38,543 nt of DNA, taken from assembly GCA_050260015.1 (NCBI GenBank), contig JBLNBN010000061.1:1-38543 (forward strand). The letters are read 5' to 3'. Both the position numbers and the translations under genes were made by a program. Shown here piece by piece: positions 7,659 through 15,494 of the stretch; the stretch's first letter is position 1; every line of letters starts with the position of its first letter. The stretch is from JBLNBN01 sp050260015 (GTDB taxonomy: Bacteria; Bacteroidota; Ignavibacteria; Kapaibacteriales; UBA2268). The notes below the pieces were generated by a model. That model saw only the letters and a program-made list of their open reading frames with translations, was not told the DNA's origin and searched no databases.

Positions 7659-8435
7659 TTATGGCTTGAACGCCTTGAAAGTGATGCTTAAAATTTTCGT
7701 TTTTTCAAACTCGCCCACGTCTTCCGGGGAAATGTACTTCTCGAGCGTTTCGCGGGCTATGTCGATCTTTCTCTCCTTTACTATCTCCAAACGCTCGAAG
7801 CCGGCGTTCTTAATGATGTCAAGGTAAGCCTCCTTTTGCATTGCGCCCGATACGCAGCCAACGTAAAGCTCGACCACGTTCGAGAACTTTTCGGGCAGCT
7901 CGCCCTCGAGAACGACGTCGGAGAAGCAGAAGCTGCCGCCGGTCTTAAGTACGCGGTAGATCTCGGAGTAGGCGCGCGCCTTGTCGGGAACGAGGTTAAT
8001 TACGCAGTTGCTCGTTACTGCGTCGATGGTATCGTTCTCTATCGGCATATTCTCAATGTCGCCGAGAATGAACTCGACGTTCTCAATGCCGGTTTTTCTC
8101 TTGTTCGCGTTGGCCTTCTCTATCATTTCCGGGGTCATGTCGAGCCCGATTGCGCGACCGCTCTTTCCCACGATCGCGGAAAGGATAAATGTGTCGTTCC
8201 CGGCCCCGGCGCCGAGATCGAGCGCCGTCGCGCCTTCTTTTATATCTAAGTATTGAGTTGGAAGCCCGCAACCCAGGCTCAAATCGGCTTCCTGGACGTA
8301 TCCCTTCTGCGTCGAGTAGTCGTCGTTCATCATTATCCCCGTCGTTCCGTCGCCGCACCCGCAGCCGCAACCAGTGGAATTATTAAGAACGGCTATTTCG
8401 CCGTATTTCCGCTTTACAGTTTCCTTGATGTCCAT
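7659..8435 (-). CDS. arsM: Arsenite methyltransferase
   Basis: S-adenosylmethionine-dependent methylation of arsenite to methylated arsenicals. The 258-residue protein has a class I methyltransferase fold with the SAM motif LDLGAGAGND (about residues 72-81) and GLDMTPEMI. Three cysteines match the ArsM arsenic-binding set: Cys56 (SLGCGLP), Cys144 (SNCVINL) and Cys194 (YVGCVSG). An unusual N-terminal cluster, GCGCGCG at residues 22-28, could add a metalloid-binding site. It is first in a two-gene unit with acr3. The upstream inverted repeat at 8504-8530 is nearly identical to the one before arsR, which points to ArsR control. The start has a plausible GAGGAAAT ribosome binding site. Confidence 0.95.
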   Translation of the reverse strand: MDIKETVKRKYGEIAVLNNSTGCGCGCGDGTTGIMMNDDYSTQKGYVQEADLSLGCGLPTQYLDIKEGATALDLGAGAGNDTFILSAIVGKSGRAIGLDMTPEMIEKANANKRKTGIENVEFILGDIENMPIENDTIDAVTSNCVINLVPDKARAYSEIYRVLKTGGSFCFSDVVLEGELPEKFSNVVELYVGCVSGAMQKEAYLDIIKNAGFERLEIVKERKIDIARETLEKYISPEDVGEFEKTKILSITFKAFKP

Positions 8436-8503
8436 TTCTATTTCCTCTATATTTAATTAATATTAACACGATGATATCGAAGCTAAAGCAAATCCGGCTT
8501 TAT

Positions 8504-8530
8504 TCATCGTATATCGTAAATATACGATGA
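8504..8530 (-). promoter_or_regulatory. ArsR operator upstream of arsM
   Basis: Perfect inverted repeat: arms TCATCGTATA (8504-8513) and TATACGATGA (8521-8530) around TCGTAAA. The core differs from the arsR-upstream repeat at a single central base (T for C). It lies 69-95 bases before the arsM ATG and after the arsC stop, so it should control arsM-acr3 separately from arsR-arsC. Confidence 0.8.
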
Positions 8531-8586
8531 TCTCTAATAATTGTTGCAATTTTATGCAAAAATAAATGAAGCCGTATTGGAAAAGC

Positions 8587-9003
8587 CTACGCATTTTCAG
8601 CAAATTCTCTAAATTTCGCCTTTATCTGGTTGCGAACCTCGCGGAATTTCGCAAGAATTTCCTCCTCCGAGCCGACTGCTTCCGCCGGGTCCTCGAAGCC
8701 GACATGCAACTTTTGCCCGACTTTGCCCGAGAATATTGGGCAAGTTTCGCGGGCGTTGTCGCAAACGGTTATTACGTAATCGAAGTCCTGCCCGATAAAT
8801 TCGTCGACGGATTTCGGCCGCGCGAAAGAAATATCCAAGCCCTCCTCGCGCATTACCTCAACCGCCAGCGGGTGGACTTCCGCCGAGGGGCGCGTTCCCG
8901 CCGATTGCGCTTCGAGCCTCCCCTCGCCAAAATAGTTCAGGAACGCTTCGGCCATCTGGCTTCGGCAGGAATTCCCCGTGCAGAGTATTAGCGCTCGTTT
9001 CAT
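8587..9003 (-). CDS. arsC: Arsenate reductase, thioredoxin-coupled (LMW phosphatase fold)
   Basis: Reduces arsenate to arsenite, which Acr3 then exports or ArsM methylates. The 138-residue protein has the phosphatase-type loop Cys8-x5-Arg14 (CTGNSCRS). A second cysteine pair, Cys81 and Cys88 (VCDNARETC), completes the triad of thioredoxin-linked ArsC proteins such as those of Staphylococcus and Bacillus. I chose the ATG at 9001-9003 because it overlaps the arsR stop as ATGA and starts directly with MKRALILCTGNS. An upstream ATG in the same frame would add nine residues inside arsR. Translation is probably coupled to arsR. Confidence 0.93.
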   Translation of the reverse strand: MKRALILCTGNSCRSQMAEAFLNYFGEGRLEAQSAGTRPSAEVHPLAVEVMREEGLDISFARPKSVDEFIGQDFDYVITVCDNARETCPIFSGKVGQKLHVGFEDPAEAVGSEEEILAKFREVRNQIKAKFREFAENA

Positions 9004-9335
9004 TCCTTTACTATTTCCTCTACTTCGCAAAAGACTGCGTTCTTAATTTGGAGGAATTCCCCGAAGAGCTTGCTCGCCTCCTCCCAGGCCGCGGGATTGA
9101 TGCAGTACTTTACCTTCGGGGGCTGGATGACGCCCTGGATCAGGCCTGCGTCCTTCAGTTCCTTTAAGTGCTGCGAGACGGTCGACTGCGAGAGCGGGAG
9201 CTCGTCCACCAAATTGCCGCAATAGCACGTAGCGCTCGAGGCGAGCAAACGCAGGATCTGCAGCCTTGCCGGGTGCGAGAGCGCCTTGGCGTATCTCGCC
9301 ATCTTTATTTCATTTTCCTGATAATCTTCTTTCAT
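9000..9335 (-). CDS. arsR: ArsR-family metalloregulator
   Basis: Winged-helix repressor (111 residues) that should release DNA when it binds arsenite. After LSHPARLQILRLL comes Cys37-Tyr-Cys39 (ATCYCGNLVDEL), placed like the ArsR thiolate site, with further cysteines at 78 and 103 that could complete it. The recognition helix is SQSTVSQHLKELKDAGLI. It opens the arsenic locus on the minus strand. Its own promoter region holds a perfect inverted repeat that also covers a TATATTTG -7-like element, and a good AAGGAG ribosome binding site lies 5 bases before the ATG. Autoregulation and control of arsM-acr3 through the twin operator are inferred. Confidence 0.94.
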   Translation of the reverse strand: MKEDYQENEIKMARYAKALSHPARLQILRLLASSATCYCGNLVDELPLSQSTVSQHLKELKDAGLIQGVIQPPKVKYCINPAAWEEASKLFGEFLQIKNAVFCEVEEIVKE

Positions 9336-9345
9336 ACATACTCCT

Positions 9346-9370
9346 TATCGTATATCGCAAATATACGATA
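9346..9370 (-). promoter_or_regulatory. ArsR operator overlapping the arsR promoter
   Basis: TATCGTATAT (9346-9355) and ATATACGATA (9361-9370) form a perfect 10-bp inverted repeat around CGCAA, 11 bases upstream of the arsR ATG. On the minus strand it contains TATATTTG (9358-9365), a match to the Bacteroidota -7 consensus TAnnTTTG, so a bound repressor would cover the promoter. Its near twin is at 8504-8530. Confidence 0.82.
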
Positions 9371-9490
9371 ATATTTTGAGAATGCAATAGGGAATAGGTA
9401 CGGCGGGTTGTCACTCAGAGATACCATAAAAGGCTTCGCCTATTACTCAAAGGGTAAATGAACAAGATAGGCAAAGGGACGCCTCCGGTG

Positions 9491-9560
9491 ATTTTTTTTC
9501 GAGGGTACGAGAAAAAAAATTGTATCGAGACGCCCGATCTTATAAAGACGCCTCGATACA
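9491..9560. repeat. Two adjacent perfect hairpins
   Basis: ATTTTTTTTC (9491-9500) and GAAAAAAAAT (9511-9520) pair exactly around 10 bases. Directly next to them TGTATCGAG (9521-9529) pairs with CTCGATACA (9552-9560) around 22 bases. Both sit in a gene-free region, and no flanking gene ends close enough for them to be ordinary terminators. Confidence 0.5.
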
Positions 9561-9919
9561 TTTTTACTCGCTTCGCTCGCAAAAACACTCGGCGTCCGGT
9601 TCCGTAGATCAGCAAATTTCAGGTTAAAATTCGCCACGAAACGCCGTAACTGCTTTATTGTGCGTGAGTAACACACACTAAGATGTTCATTAGGAGATAC
9701 CATATTGTCTGAACCGGGATTAAGCTGATTGAAATGATTAACCGGATAGGATTGCAGCGAATAACGCGCAAACGTTTGGGAACATAGAAGATCGGTCATT
9801 CCGAAGCGAAGCGAGGAATCCAAAGGACATTCTAAATACAAAAACGTTTGTAAGTACGCGCTTATACAGTCGGATCATCCGCTCTCAACGAATCCACAGG
9901 ATTCGCATGTCTATAGAAA

Positions 9920-9985
9920 AGCGCTCCTCGTGTATTTCCTTTCCGCGGCGAAGCCGCGGGGGTGGGATCGAGTGGAAGGAGCGCT
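9920..9985. repeat. GC-rich nested hairpin
   Basis: Outer arms AGCGCTCCT (9920-9928) and AGGAGCGCT (9977-9985) enclose an inner stem CCGCGGC-GAA-GCCGCGG (9943-9959). It resembles a dispersed intergenic palindromic element and has no obvious gene-related role. Confidence 0.5.
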
Positions 9986-10119
9986 TCGCGTTACAAAGCT
10001 GTGAAGCCTACGGCGTAAATGGTAGCGTATTATTCAAAGGGCTTTCGAAGCAATAAAATTATTGAGCGCGTAAATCTTACGTACCGCGCAGCGGTTCTAT
10101 ATCTGCAGCAAAATGCGAG

Positions 10120-10162
10120 CCCCCGCCACCTCCCTGCGGGGTGTCGCAGGAGGAGGCGGGGG
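10120..10162 (-). terminator. GC-rich hairpin after the Asp-box gene
   Basis: CCCCCGCC (10120-10127) pairs with GGCGGGGG (10155-10162), with further CCTCC/GGAGG and CTGC/GCAG pairing inside. It lies 15 bases past the stop of the minus-strand gene at 10177. The following minus-strand sequence has only a short T stretch (CATTTTG), so it is a possible but atypical terminator. Confidence 0.5.
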
Positions 10163-10176
10163 TGAAAGAGACTCTA

Positions 10177-11385
10177 CTAATCAATTATTAGTTTCTTATA
10201 GATATTCTTATCATTAGCGCCAATCCGAATAATATAAATGCCAGGATTTATACTAAATGGCATTACGTATTCTTTCATCTCTGCTTGATTATTAAAGTCA
10301 AATGACTTTAACTCCTTTCCGGCAACATCCATGATACTCAAATTATTAATATGAAGATCATCATTGATATTGAAGTACAGGTTTCCTTTGGAATACCATA
10401 CCTTACAATTGATGTCCGCTATCTCGGTCACCGAAGTTACGGAGTCGCCGCCATTGAACGTCTCGTACATTTTAGAATTTGCGCTACCCGCTATTCCGCG
10501 TAATTCATCGAAGAAATACACAAAGAATATCGGTTCAAATTGACTGTACGGATTAGGAATACCGTTCAGCTGTAATTTCCAGGTTATACCGCCGTCCGTG
10601 GATTTAAATATCTCATTTTCACCTGTTGTAAGCCAGCCTGTATTTTTGTTTATAAAGAATATATCCAAAATATACCGGTCCTTTATATTTAAGTCCATCG
10701 TCTCCCAGTTACGACCTAAATCCTTTGATTTATGTAGTTTATTGTCATATGACGATATCCATATCTCTCCATTACTGTACGAAATAGAGGTTAATTCGGT
10801 TTCCGATAATTTTAAAGTGTCCCAGGACGTCCCATTATTTGAAGTTAAGGTAAGGTTGCCGCCGTCGTCGATTAGGAATAAGCAGGTGTCAATAAGCTTT
10901 GACCCATAATAGGAATGTTTCTTATTTTCGTAAATTTTTTCCCAGGTTTCGCCGGCGTTCGAGGTGGAAAACACCTTATTGTTTGAAGTAATGTACCCTT
11001 CCGTTTTTGACTTGAATTGAATATTTGTTAACAATTCCTTACCAAGGGCAGATGAATTGTTCTTAGTCCACGTAGCCCCGCCGTTCGTTGTCTTAAGGCA
11101 ATTACCGAGGTTGCCTACCACCCATCCATTGAGCGAATCAATAAAGAAAAAACCTGTATAATATTTTTCCGGGGAGTAATCGGTTAACGTTGAGTCCCAT
11201 TTATCATCATTTTTATTGATCTTAATTATTTGTCCTAAGTCAGACAACATAAATATTTTATTATTATCCATTACCTGGTATGCTCTAAAACCGCCGTCGA
11301 TGTTTATATTATTCTTTTGCCATGCCGAAAATAATGGCTGGAATCCTATTAATATAATTGCTGTAAGTAGGGATAAATTCTTCAT
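10177..11385 (-). CDS. Secreted Asp-box (Ycf48/BNR-like) protein with T9SS sorting domain
   Basis: A 402-residue exported protein. A signal peptide (about residues 1-20, MKNLSLLTAIILIGF...FSA) is followed by repeated Asp-box motifs (TTNGGATW, STSNAGETW, TSNNGTSW, SKDLGRNW, STDGGITW), indicating a beta-propeller. The last 70 or so residues (LSIMDVAGKELKSF ... PGIYIIRIG ... YKKLIID) form a type IX sorting domain. The start at 11383-11385 is chosen because it directly yields the signal peptide and has an AAAGGA ribosome binding site; an in-frame ATG 23 codons upstream adds a basic stretch unlikely to belong. It has the same architecture as the proteins at 1184-2500 and 3206-4600, but stands alone. 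Role unknown. Confidence 0.85.
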   Translation of the reverse strand: MKNLSLLTAIILIGFQPLFSAWQKNNINIDGGFRAYQVMDNNKIFMLSDLGQIIKINKNDDKWDSTLTDYSPEKYYTGFFFIDSLNGWVVGNLGNCLKTTNGGATWTKNNSSALGKELLTNIQFKSKTEGYITSNNKVFSTSNAGETWEKIYENKKHSYYGSKLIDTCLFLIDDGGNLTLTSNNGTSWDTLKLSETELTSISYSNGEIWISSYDNKLHKSKDLGRNWETMDLNIKDRYILDIFFINKNTGWLTTGENEIFKSTDGGITWKLQLNGIPNPYSQFEPIFFVYFFDELRGIAGSANSKMYETFNGGDSVTSVTEIADINCKVWYSKGNLYFNINDDLHINNLSIMDVAGKELKSFDFNNQAEMKEYVMPFSINPGIYIIRIGANDKNIYKKLIID

Positions 11386-11832
11386 TGGGTTATTTCCTTT
11401 AGTCCGTAATAATGAAACAATTTTTATATTAACCATTAATTTTCTCAGAATCAAAATAAAAAGAATGAATCAATTTTACAAATTAATACATTAACACAAT
11501 AAAAAATATAAATAAAAAATTAAATGATTGCGATAATCATCTAAACATAAAAACACAACTACACCTCATCAACTTATGAAAACAAACGGCTCCAATAATT
11601 CATGCTAATTTTAGATTTGAATGCACGCAATGAATGTTTGAATTATGCAATATCAGTGTTTAATCTTTTTACGCAACTCCTGCTATAAATTAATCCTATG
11701 AATTCCTTTTTTTTATAGATAACAAGTATTAATTTAATATTTTATTTACCTTTTTGAAGAATATTATGCATTTGGTCTTATAAGAACTATTTTCCGTGAA
11801 TTTTTATTATTTTACATTTTTAAACTTAATAA
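11386..11832. other. AT-rich divergent intergenic region
   Basis: These 447 bases separate the minus-strand Asp-box gene from the plus-strand TonB-type receptor and must hold both promoters. The composition is very AT-rich. I found no exact TAnnTTTG element, no inverted-repeat operator and no coding potential. Confidence 0.5.
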
Positions 11833-14553
11833 ATGTTATATATGTTCCGTCTCTCGCTTATATTCCTCCTCTTCGCATCCGCCGCGGCTTACTCGGCGGA
11901 CGTCGCCGGTTCTCTGTTGGACAGCGCGACGACTGCCCCCCTGCCCAACGCCAGCGTAAGGCTGCTTGCGCCGGATAGCTCCGCGAGATTCCTCACGAAG
12001 TCGGATGAAAACGGCAAGTTTAAAATTGAAAGCGTTCCCTCAGGCCAATACTTTCTCTACGTATCATTCGTCGGCTTTGCGACCTTCACCGATAGTATCG
12101 CAGTCGGAGCTAAGAACGTTGACGTCGGCAAGATTTATCTTGCGCCGCTCGCTATAACTACCGAAAGCGTCGAGGTCGTCGCCGAAGGGCCCGAGGGAAA
12201 GCAAAAGGGAGACACTACGGAATTCAGCGCCTCGGCGTACTATACCGACCGTAACGCGATGCTCGAGGAGTTGCTAAAGAAAATACCCGGCGTCGAGATA
12301 GACCGCGACGGCAACATTACCGTCCACGGCGAGGCCGCCTCGAAACTGCTGATAGACGGCAAGCCGCTGTTCGACAATCCTAAAATGGCCCTGAAGAATC
12401 TGCCCGCCGACGCGGTTAAGAGAATAATGGTATACAACAGCCAGGATGAAAAAGCGGAATTCGCGGGGCTGCGGCAGGGCGACGAAAAGAAAACGATCAA
12501 CATAGTAACCAAGAATAAAATTACAGGCGGCTACTACGGGAACCTGCGTAGCGTTTACTCCGCATGGGACAGGCTCGACGTTACGGGAAACATAAACGCC
12601 TTCGACACTACGCAGAAGTATTCCTTCAACGGCGGCGTTAACAACGGCTCGCTCTACTCCGGCGCCTCGGCCTTTACGCCCGCGCATCCGAACTACAACC
12701 TGAGCGCGAACTACTCCAACGTCTATGGAGGCAAGCTCGACTTTACCGGCAACGCCAATTACTCCTACCAGAACGGCAGGGACCAGTCCGAAACCAACCG
12801 CGAGTTCCTCTCGCTTTCCGATTCTATCAGGCTCTTCAATCAAACCAACGCTTCCAACTCCGAAAATTCCAACTTTAAGCTCAATACGAGGATAAAATAC
12901 GTCGGCGATAAGGAGAACGAAGCGCTGTTCAACGCCTCCGCGGGGCTTGGCAGTTCGAAAAATATCTCGAATAATATTAACGAAAACCTGTATGGGAGCG
13001 GGCTCGCCGCCAACAGGTCCGATAGGAATTCCAACAACGAATCCAACACGGGGTCATTTTCCGCGGACCTCTCCTACAAGCGCAAGCTCGACACGACCGA
13101 TCACACGATCGCCGCGCAGGTCTCCGCAAGCGTAAACAGGAGCGACCGCAATTATTATTATTTATCCAACGATTTAAGCCTCGTCGGCGGCGAGGAGATA
13201 GAATCGTTCCAATACAGGAAAACGCTGACGCCCTCCAACGGCCGGGACGCCGAAGCGAGCCTGACCTACGCGCGCCCGCTCGGCGAACAATTTAGAATAA
13301 AGCTGAATTACGAGGCGGAGTACTCTGAAAGCTCCGCGAACAAGAGCGTTTACGACGCGCAAACGCCCGACTACCTTACGGCGCCGCTCGACTCCTCGCT
13401 CTCCGACGAATACAGGTACTCCGAGCTGACGCACAGGGCGGGCGCGGAGCTCGTATATAAATTGGGCGATCTCTCGATCACCGCAAACGCAAACTACCGG
13501 ATCTCGCTGCATCATGACAGGAGAGCGTTCCCCTACGAGACCGAGCTATCCTACAATTATAATTCAATCCTGCCGCGAGCATGGATAGAGTACAAGATCG
13601 GCCCGAAGAGCAATCTCCGGCTAAACTACTGGACGCGCTCGCAGGACCCGAACTTCAGCCAATTGAACAGCAAGATCTCCGTGGACGACCCGCAGTACGT
13701 TTACATCGGCAACCCGGGGCTGAACAGCGCCCTAATGCAGCGAATGCACATCGAGTACAGGAACTTCAACCCGGAGAAGAAGACTTATATCTACGCGAAT
13801 CTCAGCTACGGCGTAACGAACGACCAGATAGTCTCCTCGACTATCAGGCTGCAGCGGGACACGATTATACAAGGAGGGATCCGCATGCTCGCCGGCGGCC
13901 AGGTATCCTCGCCGATCAATCTCGACGGGGCGCGGAGCCTTGGGTTCAACGCCTCCTACTCCTACCCCTGGGACCTGTACTCGACTAAGCTCGCTCTTTC
14001 GTTATGGGGGTATTTATCGCGAACGCCGGGCATGCTGAACGGCCTGCTCTATCATTCCGACTCGTACAACTGGGGCTCGTACCTGTCGCTTACGGGGGAT
14101 ATTGATAAGAAGCTGGAGTTCTACCTAACCTCCCGCCTATCGCTCTCGAAGACGTTAAACTCCCGTAACGGGCAATCGCAGTACGCCAATACTCTCGGCG
14201 GCAACGCCAAGATAAAGTGGACGTTCGCCGAGAGGTATTTCGTAGAAACGGAATTTACCGGCAGGCAGAGCCTCGGCTCGAGCTACCCCGCGCTGAACAG
14301 CGCGCTGCTCAATTTCGCCGTAGGCGTTAAATTCTTCGGCAACGCGCTGGAGCTGAGCCTGAACGCGGCGGACGTGCTGGAGGCGAACAACAACGAAATG
14401 ATAACCGTCAACGAATTCTACACGGACCGAACGTCCAGCAAGATACTTTCGAGGTACTACTCGCTGAACCTAATCTATAATCTCTCCACGCTGGGCGGGG
14501 CCCCGCCGCCGGACGACAGGCGCGAGCCGGGCGGCAGGAGAATAAGATTCTAA
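11833..14553 (+). CDS. TonB-dependent-receptor-like outer-membrane beta-barrel protein
   Basis: A 906-residue outer-membrane protein. A signal peptide (about residues 1-21, ending AAAYS) precedes a carboxypeptidase-regulatory-like beta-sandwich (about residues 22-105: PLPNASVRLL, SVPSGQYFLYVSFVGF). Next comes a plug-like region (about 135-230: LLKKIPGVEIDRDGNITVHGEAA, LIDGKPLF), and then a long barrel with many alternating aromatic strands. It ends in a glycine/arginine-rich GGRRIRF. This is the layout of the Bacteroidota 'outer membrane beta-barrel' branch of TonB receptors, whose substrates are mostly unknown. No SusD-like partner or transporter follows, so the ligand cannot be inferred. 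Two start codons are possible (11833 and 11842); neither has a clear ribosome binding site, which is common in this phylum. Confidence 0.85.
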   Translation: MLYMFRLSLIFLLFASAAAYSADVAGSLLDSATTAPLPNASVRLLAPDSSARFLTKSDENGKFKIESVPSGQYFLYVSFVGFATFTDSIAVGAKNVDVGKIYLAPLAITTESVEVVAEGPEGKQKGDTTEFSASAYYTDRNAMLEELLKKIPGVEIDRDGNITVHGEAASKLLIDGKPLFDNPKMALKNLPADAVKRIMVYNSQDEKAEFAGLRQGDEKKTINIVTKNKITGGYYGNLRSVYSAWDRLDVTGNINAFDTTQKYSFNGGVNNGSLYSGASAFTPAHPNYNLSANYSNVYGGKLDFTGNANYSYQNGRDQSETNREFLSLSDSIRLFNQTNASNSENSNFKLNTRIKYVGDKENEALFNASAGLGSSKNISNNINENLYGSGLAANRSDRNSNNESNTGSFSADLSYKRKLDTTDHTIAAQVSASVNRSDRNYYYLSNDLSLVGGEEIESFQYRKTLTPSNGRDAEASLTYARPLGEQFRIKLNYEAEYSESSANKSVYDAQTPDYLTAPLDSSLSDEYRYSELTHRAGAELVYKLGDLSITANANYRISLHHDRRAFPYETELSYNYNSILPRAWIEYKIGPKSNLRLNYWTRSQDPNFSQLNSKISVDDPQYVYIGNPGLNSALMQRMHIEYRNFNPEKKTYIYANLSYGVTNDQIVSSTIRLQRDTIIQGGIRMLAGGQVSSPINLDGARSLGFNASYSYPWDLYSTKLALSLWGYLSRTPGMLNGLLYHSDSYNWGSYLSLTGDIDKKLEFYLTSRLSLSKTLNSRNGQSQYANTLGGNAKIKWTFAERYFVETEFTGRQSLGSSYPALNSALLNFAVGVKFFGNALELSLNAADVLEANNNEMITVNEFYTDRTSSKILSRYYSLNLIYNLSTLGGAPPPDDRREPGGRRIRF

Positions 14554-14661
14554 GGACGACGGCAACCCAAGGCTATTCAAAAGCCCTTTTGCGCCTTATA
14601 CGATTCAAACTGTAAAAAACTCACAGCCCTCATACAATCTAATAAATCTAAGTTCGGACGC

Positions 14662-15318
14662 CTAATATATATAGGGCACGAACCTGTACTTCACCTTCAG
14701 CATATACTCGCGGTATTCCGGCGCCTGCGTCAGGAATCGCTCCTCGAGCAGGGCGCGGTAAACATACGCGGCGATCGTTAAAATTAGCAGAACCATTGTC
14801 GGGACCGTAACGTGGCTAACTGCAAAACCTATCCTGAAAAGTAGGTCGGTCGCGTACATCGGGTGCCTGACGATTGAATAAAGGCCGCCCGTTTTTACTT
14901 CGCGAAGAGCTATCAGTACGCCAAAGCTCCTGCCCAGGTTCAGGAGAGTAGCTATGCTAATAGTCCAGGAAGCCCCGATCAATACCCGGGAAATAAGCAG
15001 CAGCGTCGGATCCGCAGTTTGCGCCTGCCCCAGGAACGCCAGTCCCGAAAAGAACGCGAACGCCGCAACCGACTGGTGGAAGAGATTATTGTCGATTGAC
15101 TTGTAATTCTTCCGGACGAGAAACAGTACAACCATAATAACGTTGTGGAGGAGGTAGGCCATTTCAATAAAGTCGAATCGAAGCGTTTCCGGATTTTTAT
15201 AGTAACTCCAGCCGAAAAAACCGGCCACGTTGATAAAAACGTAAATATTTACCAGGGTTTGCCTATGCTTACCGACAAAGCAAGCTAGCTTCGATTCCTT
15301 GATCGCGATAAGGTCCAT
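14662..15318 (-). CDS. Isoprenylcysteine carboxyl methyltransferase-like membrane protein
   Basis: A 218-residue integral membrane protein with about five to six hydrophobic segments. The C-terminal part carries the ICMT/PEMT-type signature: GGLYSIVRHPMYATDLLF (R-H-P-x-Y) and, later, EERFLTQAPEYREYMLKVKYRFVP, with the acidic pair and Tyr/Arg of the SAM-binding region. In bacteria such proteins methylate lipids or small molecules or have no known substrate. It is convergent with the TonB-type gene and divergent from the biosynthetic operon, with which it shares a 176-base intergenic region. A role in modifying that operon's lipid product is possible but only a guess. Confidence 0.75.
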   Translation of the reverse strand: MDLIAIKESKLACFVGKHRQTLVNIYVFINVAGFFGWSYYKNPETLRFDFIEMAYLLHNVIMVVLFLVRKNYKSIDNNLFHQSVAAFAFFSGLAFLGQAQTADPTLLLISRVLIGASWTISIATLLNLGRSFGVLIALREVKTGGLYSIVRHPMYATDLLFRIGFAVSHVTVPTMVLLILTIAAYVYRALLEERFLTQAPEYREYMLKVKYRFVPYIY

Positions 15319-15451
15319 CGGTCGTTCCCTCGTTGTAATTTATTGCTTGTTAAAGATAAAAGATAATTATTTTCCTCCAAATTAAGATAAAAATATTACA
15401 TTTTCATAGCTTATTTGGCAAATTGATTTAAATTTTCATTAAAATATTGCT

Positions 15452-15487
15452 TAACTTTGCTCAAACTTAACTTTATCTTTTTAGGAG
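15452..15487 (+). promoter_or_regulatory. Promoter -7 element and RBS of the biosynthetic operon
   Basis: TAACTTTG at 15452-15459 matches the Bacteroidota -7 consensus TAnnTTTG exactly, 35 bases before the first ATG. The AGGAG ribosome binding site is at 15483-15487. No good -33 TTTG is seen at the usual spacing (a weak TTTA lies at 15427-15430), so an activator may be needed. Confidence 0.5.
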
Positions 15488-15494
15488 ATCGAGT

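Larger units (their letters stand above)
9371..10176. other. Gene-free region with several hairpins and repeat fragments
   Basis: No supported gene in 806 bases. Noted from left to right: two adjacent A/T-flanked hairpins (9491-9520 and 9521-9560); GAGATACCAT occurring at about 9418 and 9693; a string at about 9783-9822 that translates on the minus strand as PLDSSLRFGMTD, a product often produced by non-coding intergenic repeats; a GC-rich hairpin at 9920-9985; repeat fragments at 10006-10108 related to the cluster at 6240-6440; and a GC-rich hairpin next to the downstream gene. Confidence 0.55.

Noticed and set aside
9443..9841. Minus-strand open frame of 132 codons with PLDSSLRFGMTD near its start
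   Set aside because: The string is the usual translation of non-coding intergenic repeats; the frame runs through two hairpins and shows no domain or translation signal.
12274..12843. Long antisense open frame inside the TonB-type receptor gene
   Set aside because: It is a shadow of the GC-rich receptor gene; the product has no family features and the sense protein is clearly real.
14554..14661. Terminator after the TonB-type gene
   Set aside because: AAGGCT/AGCCCTT pairs imperfectly with a bulge and has only a short T stretch; not strong enough to list.
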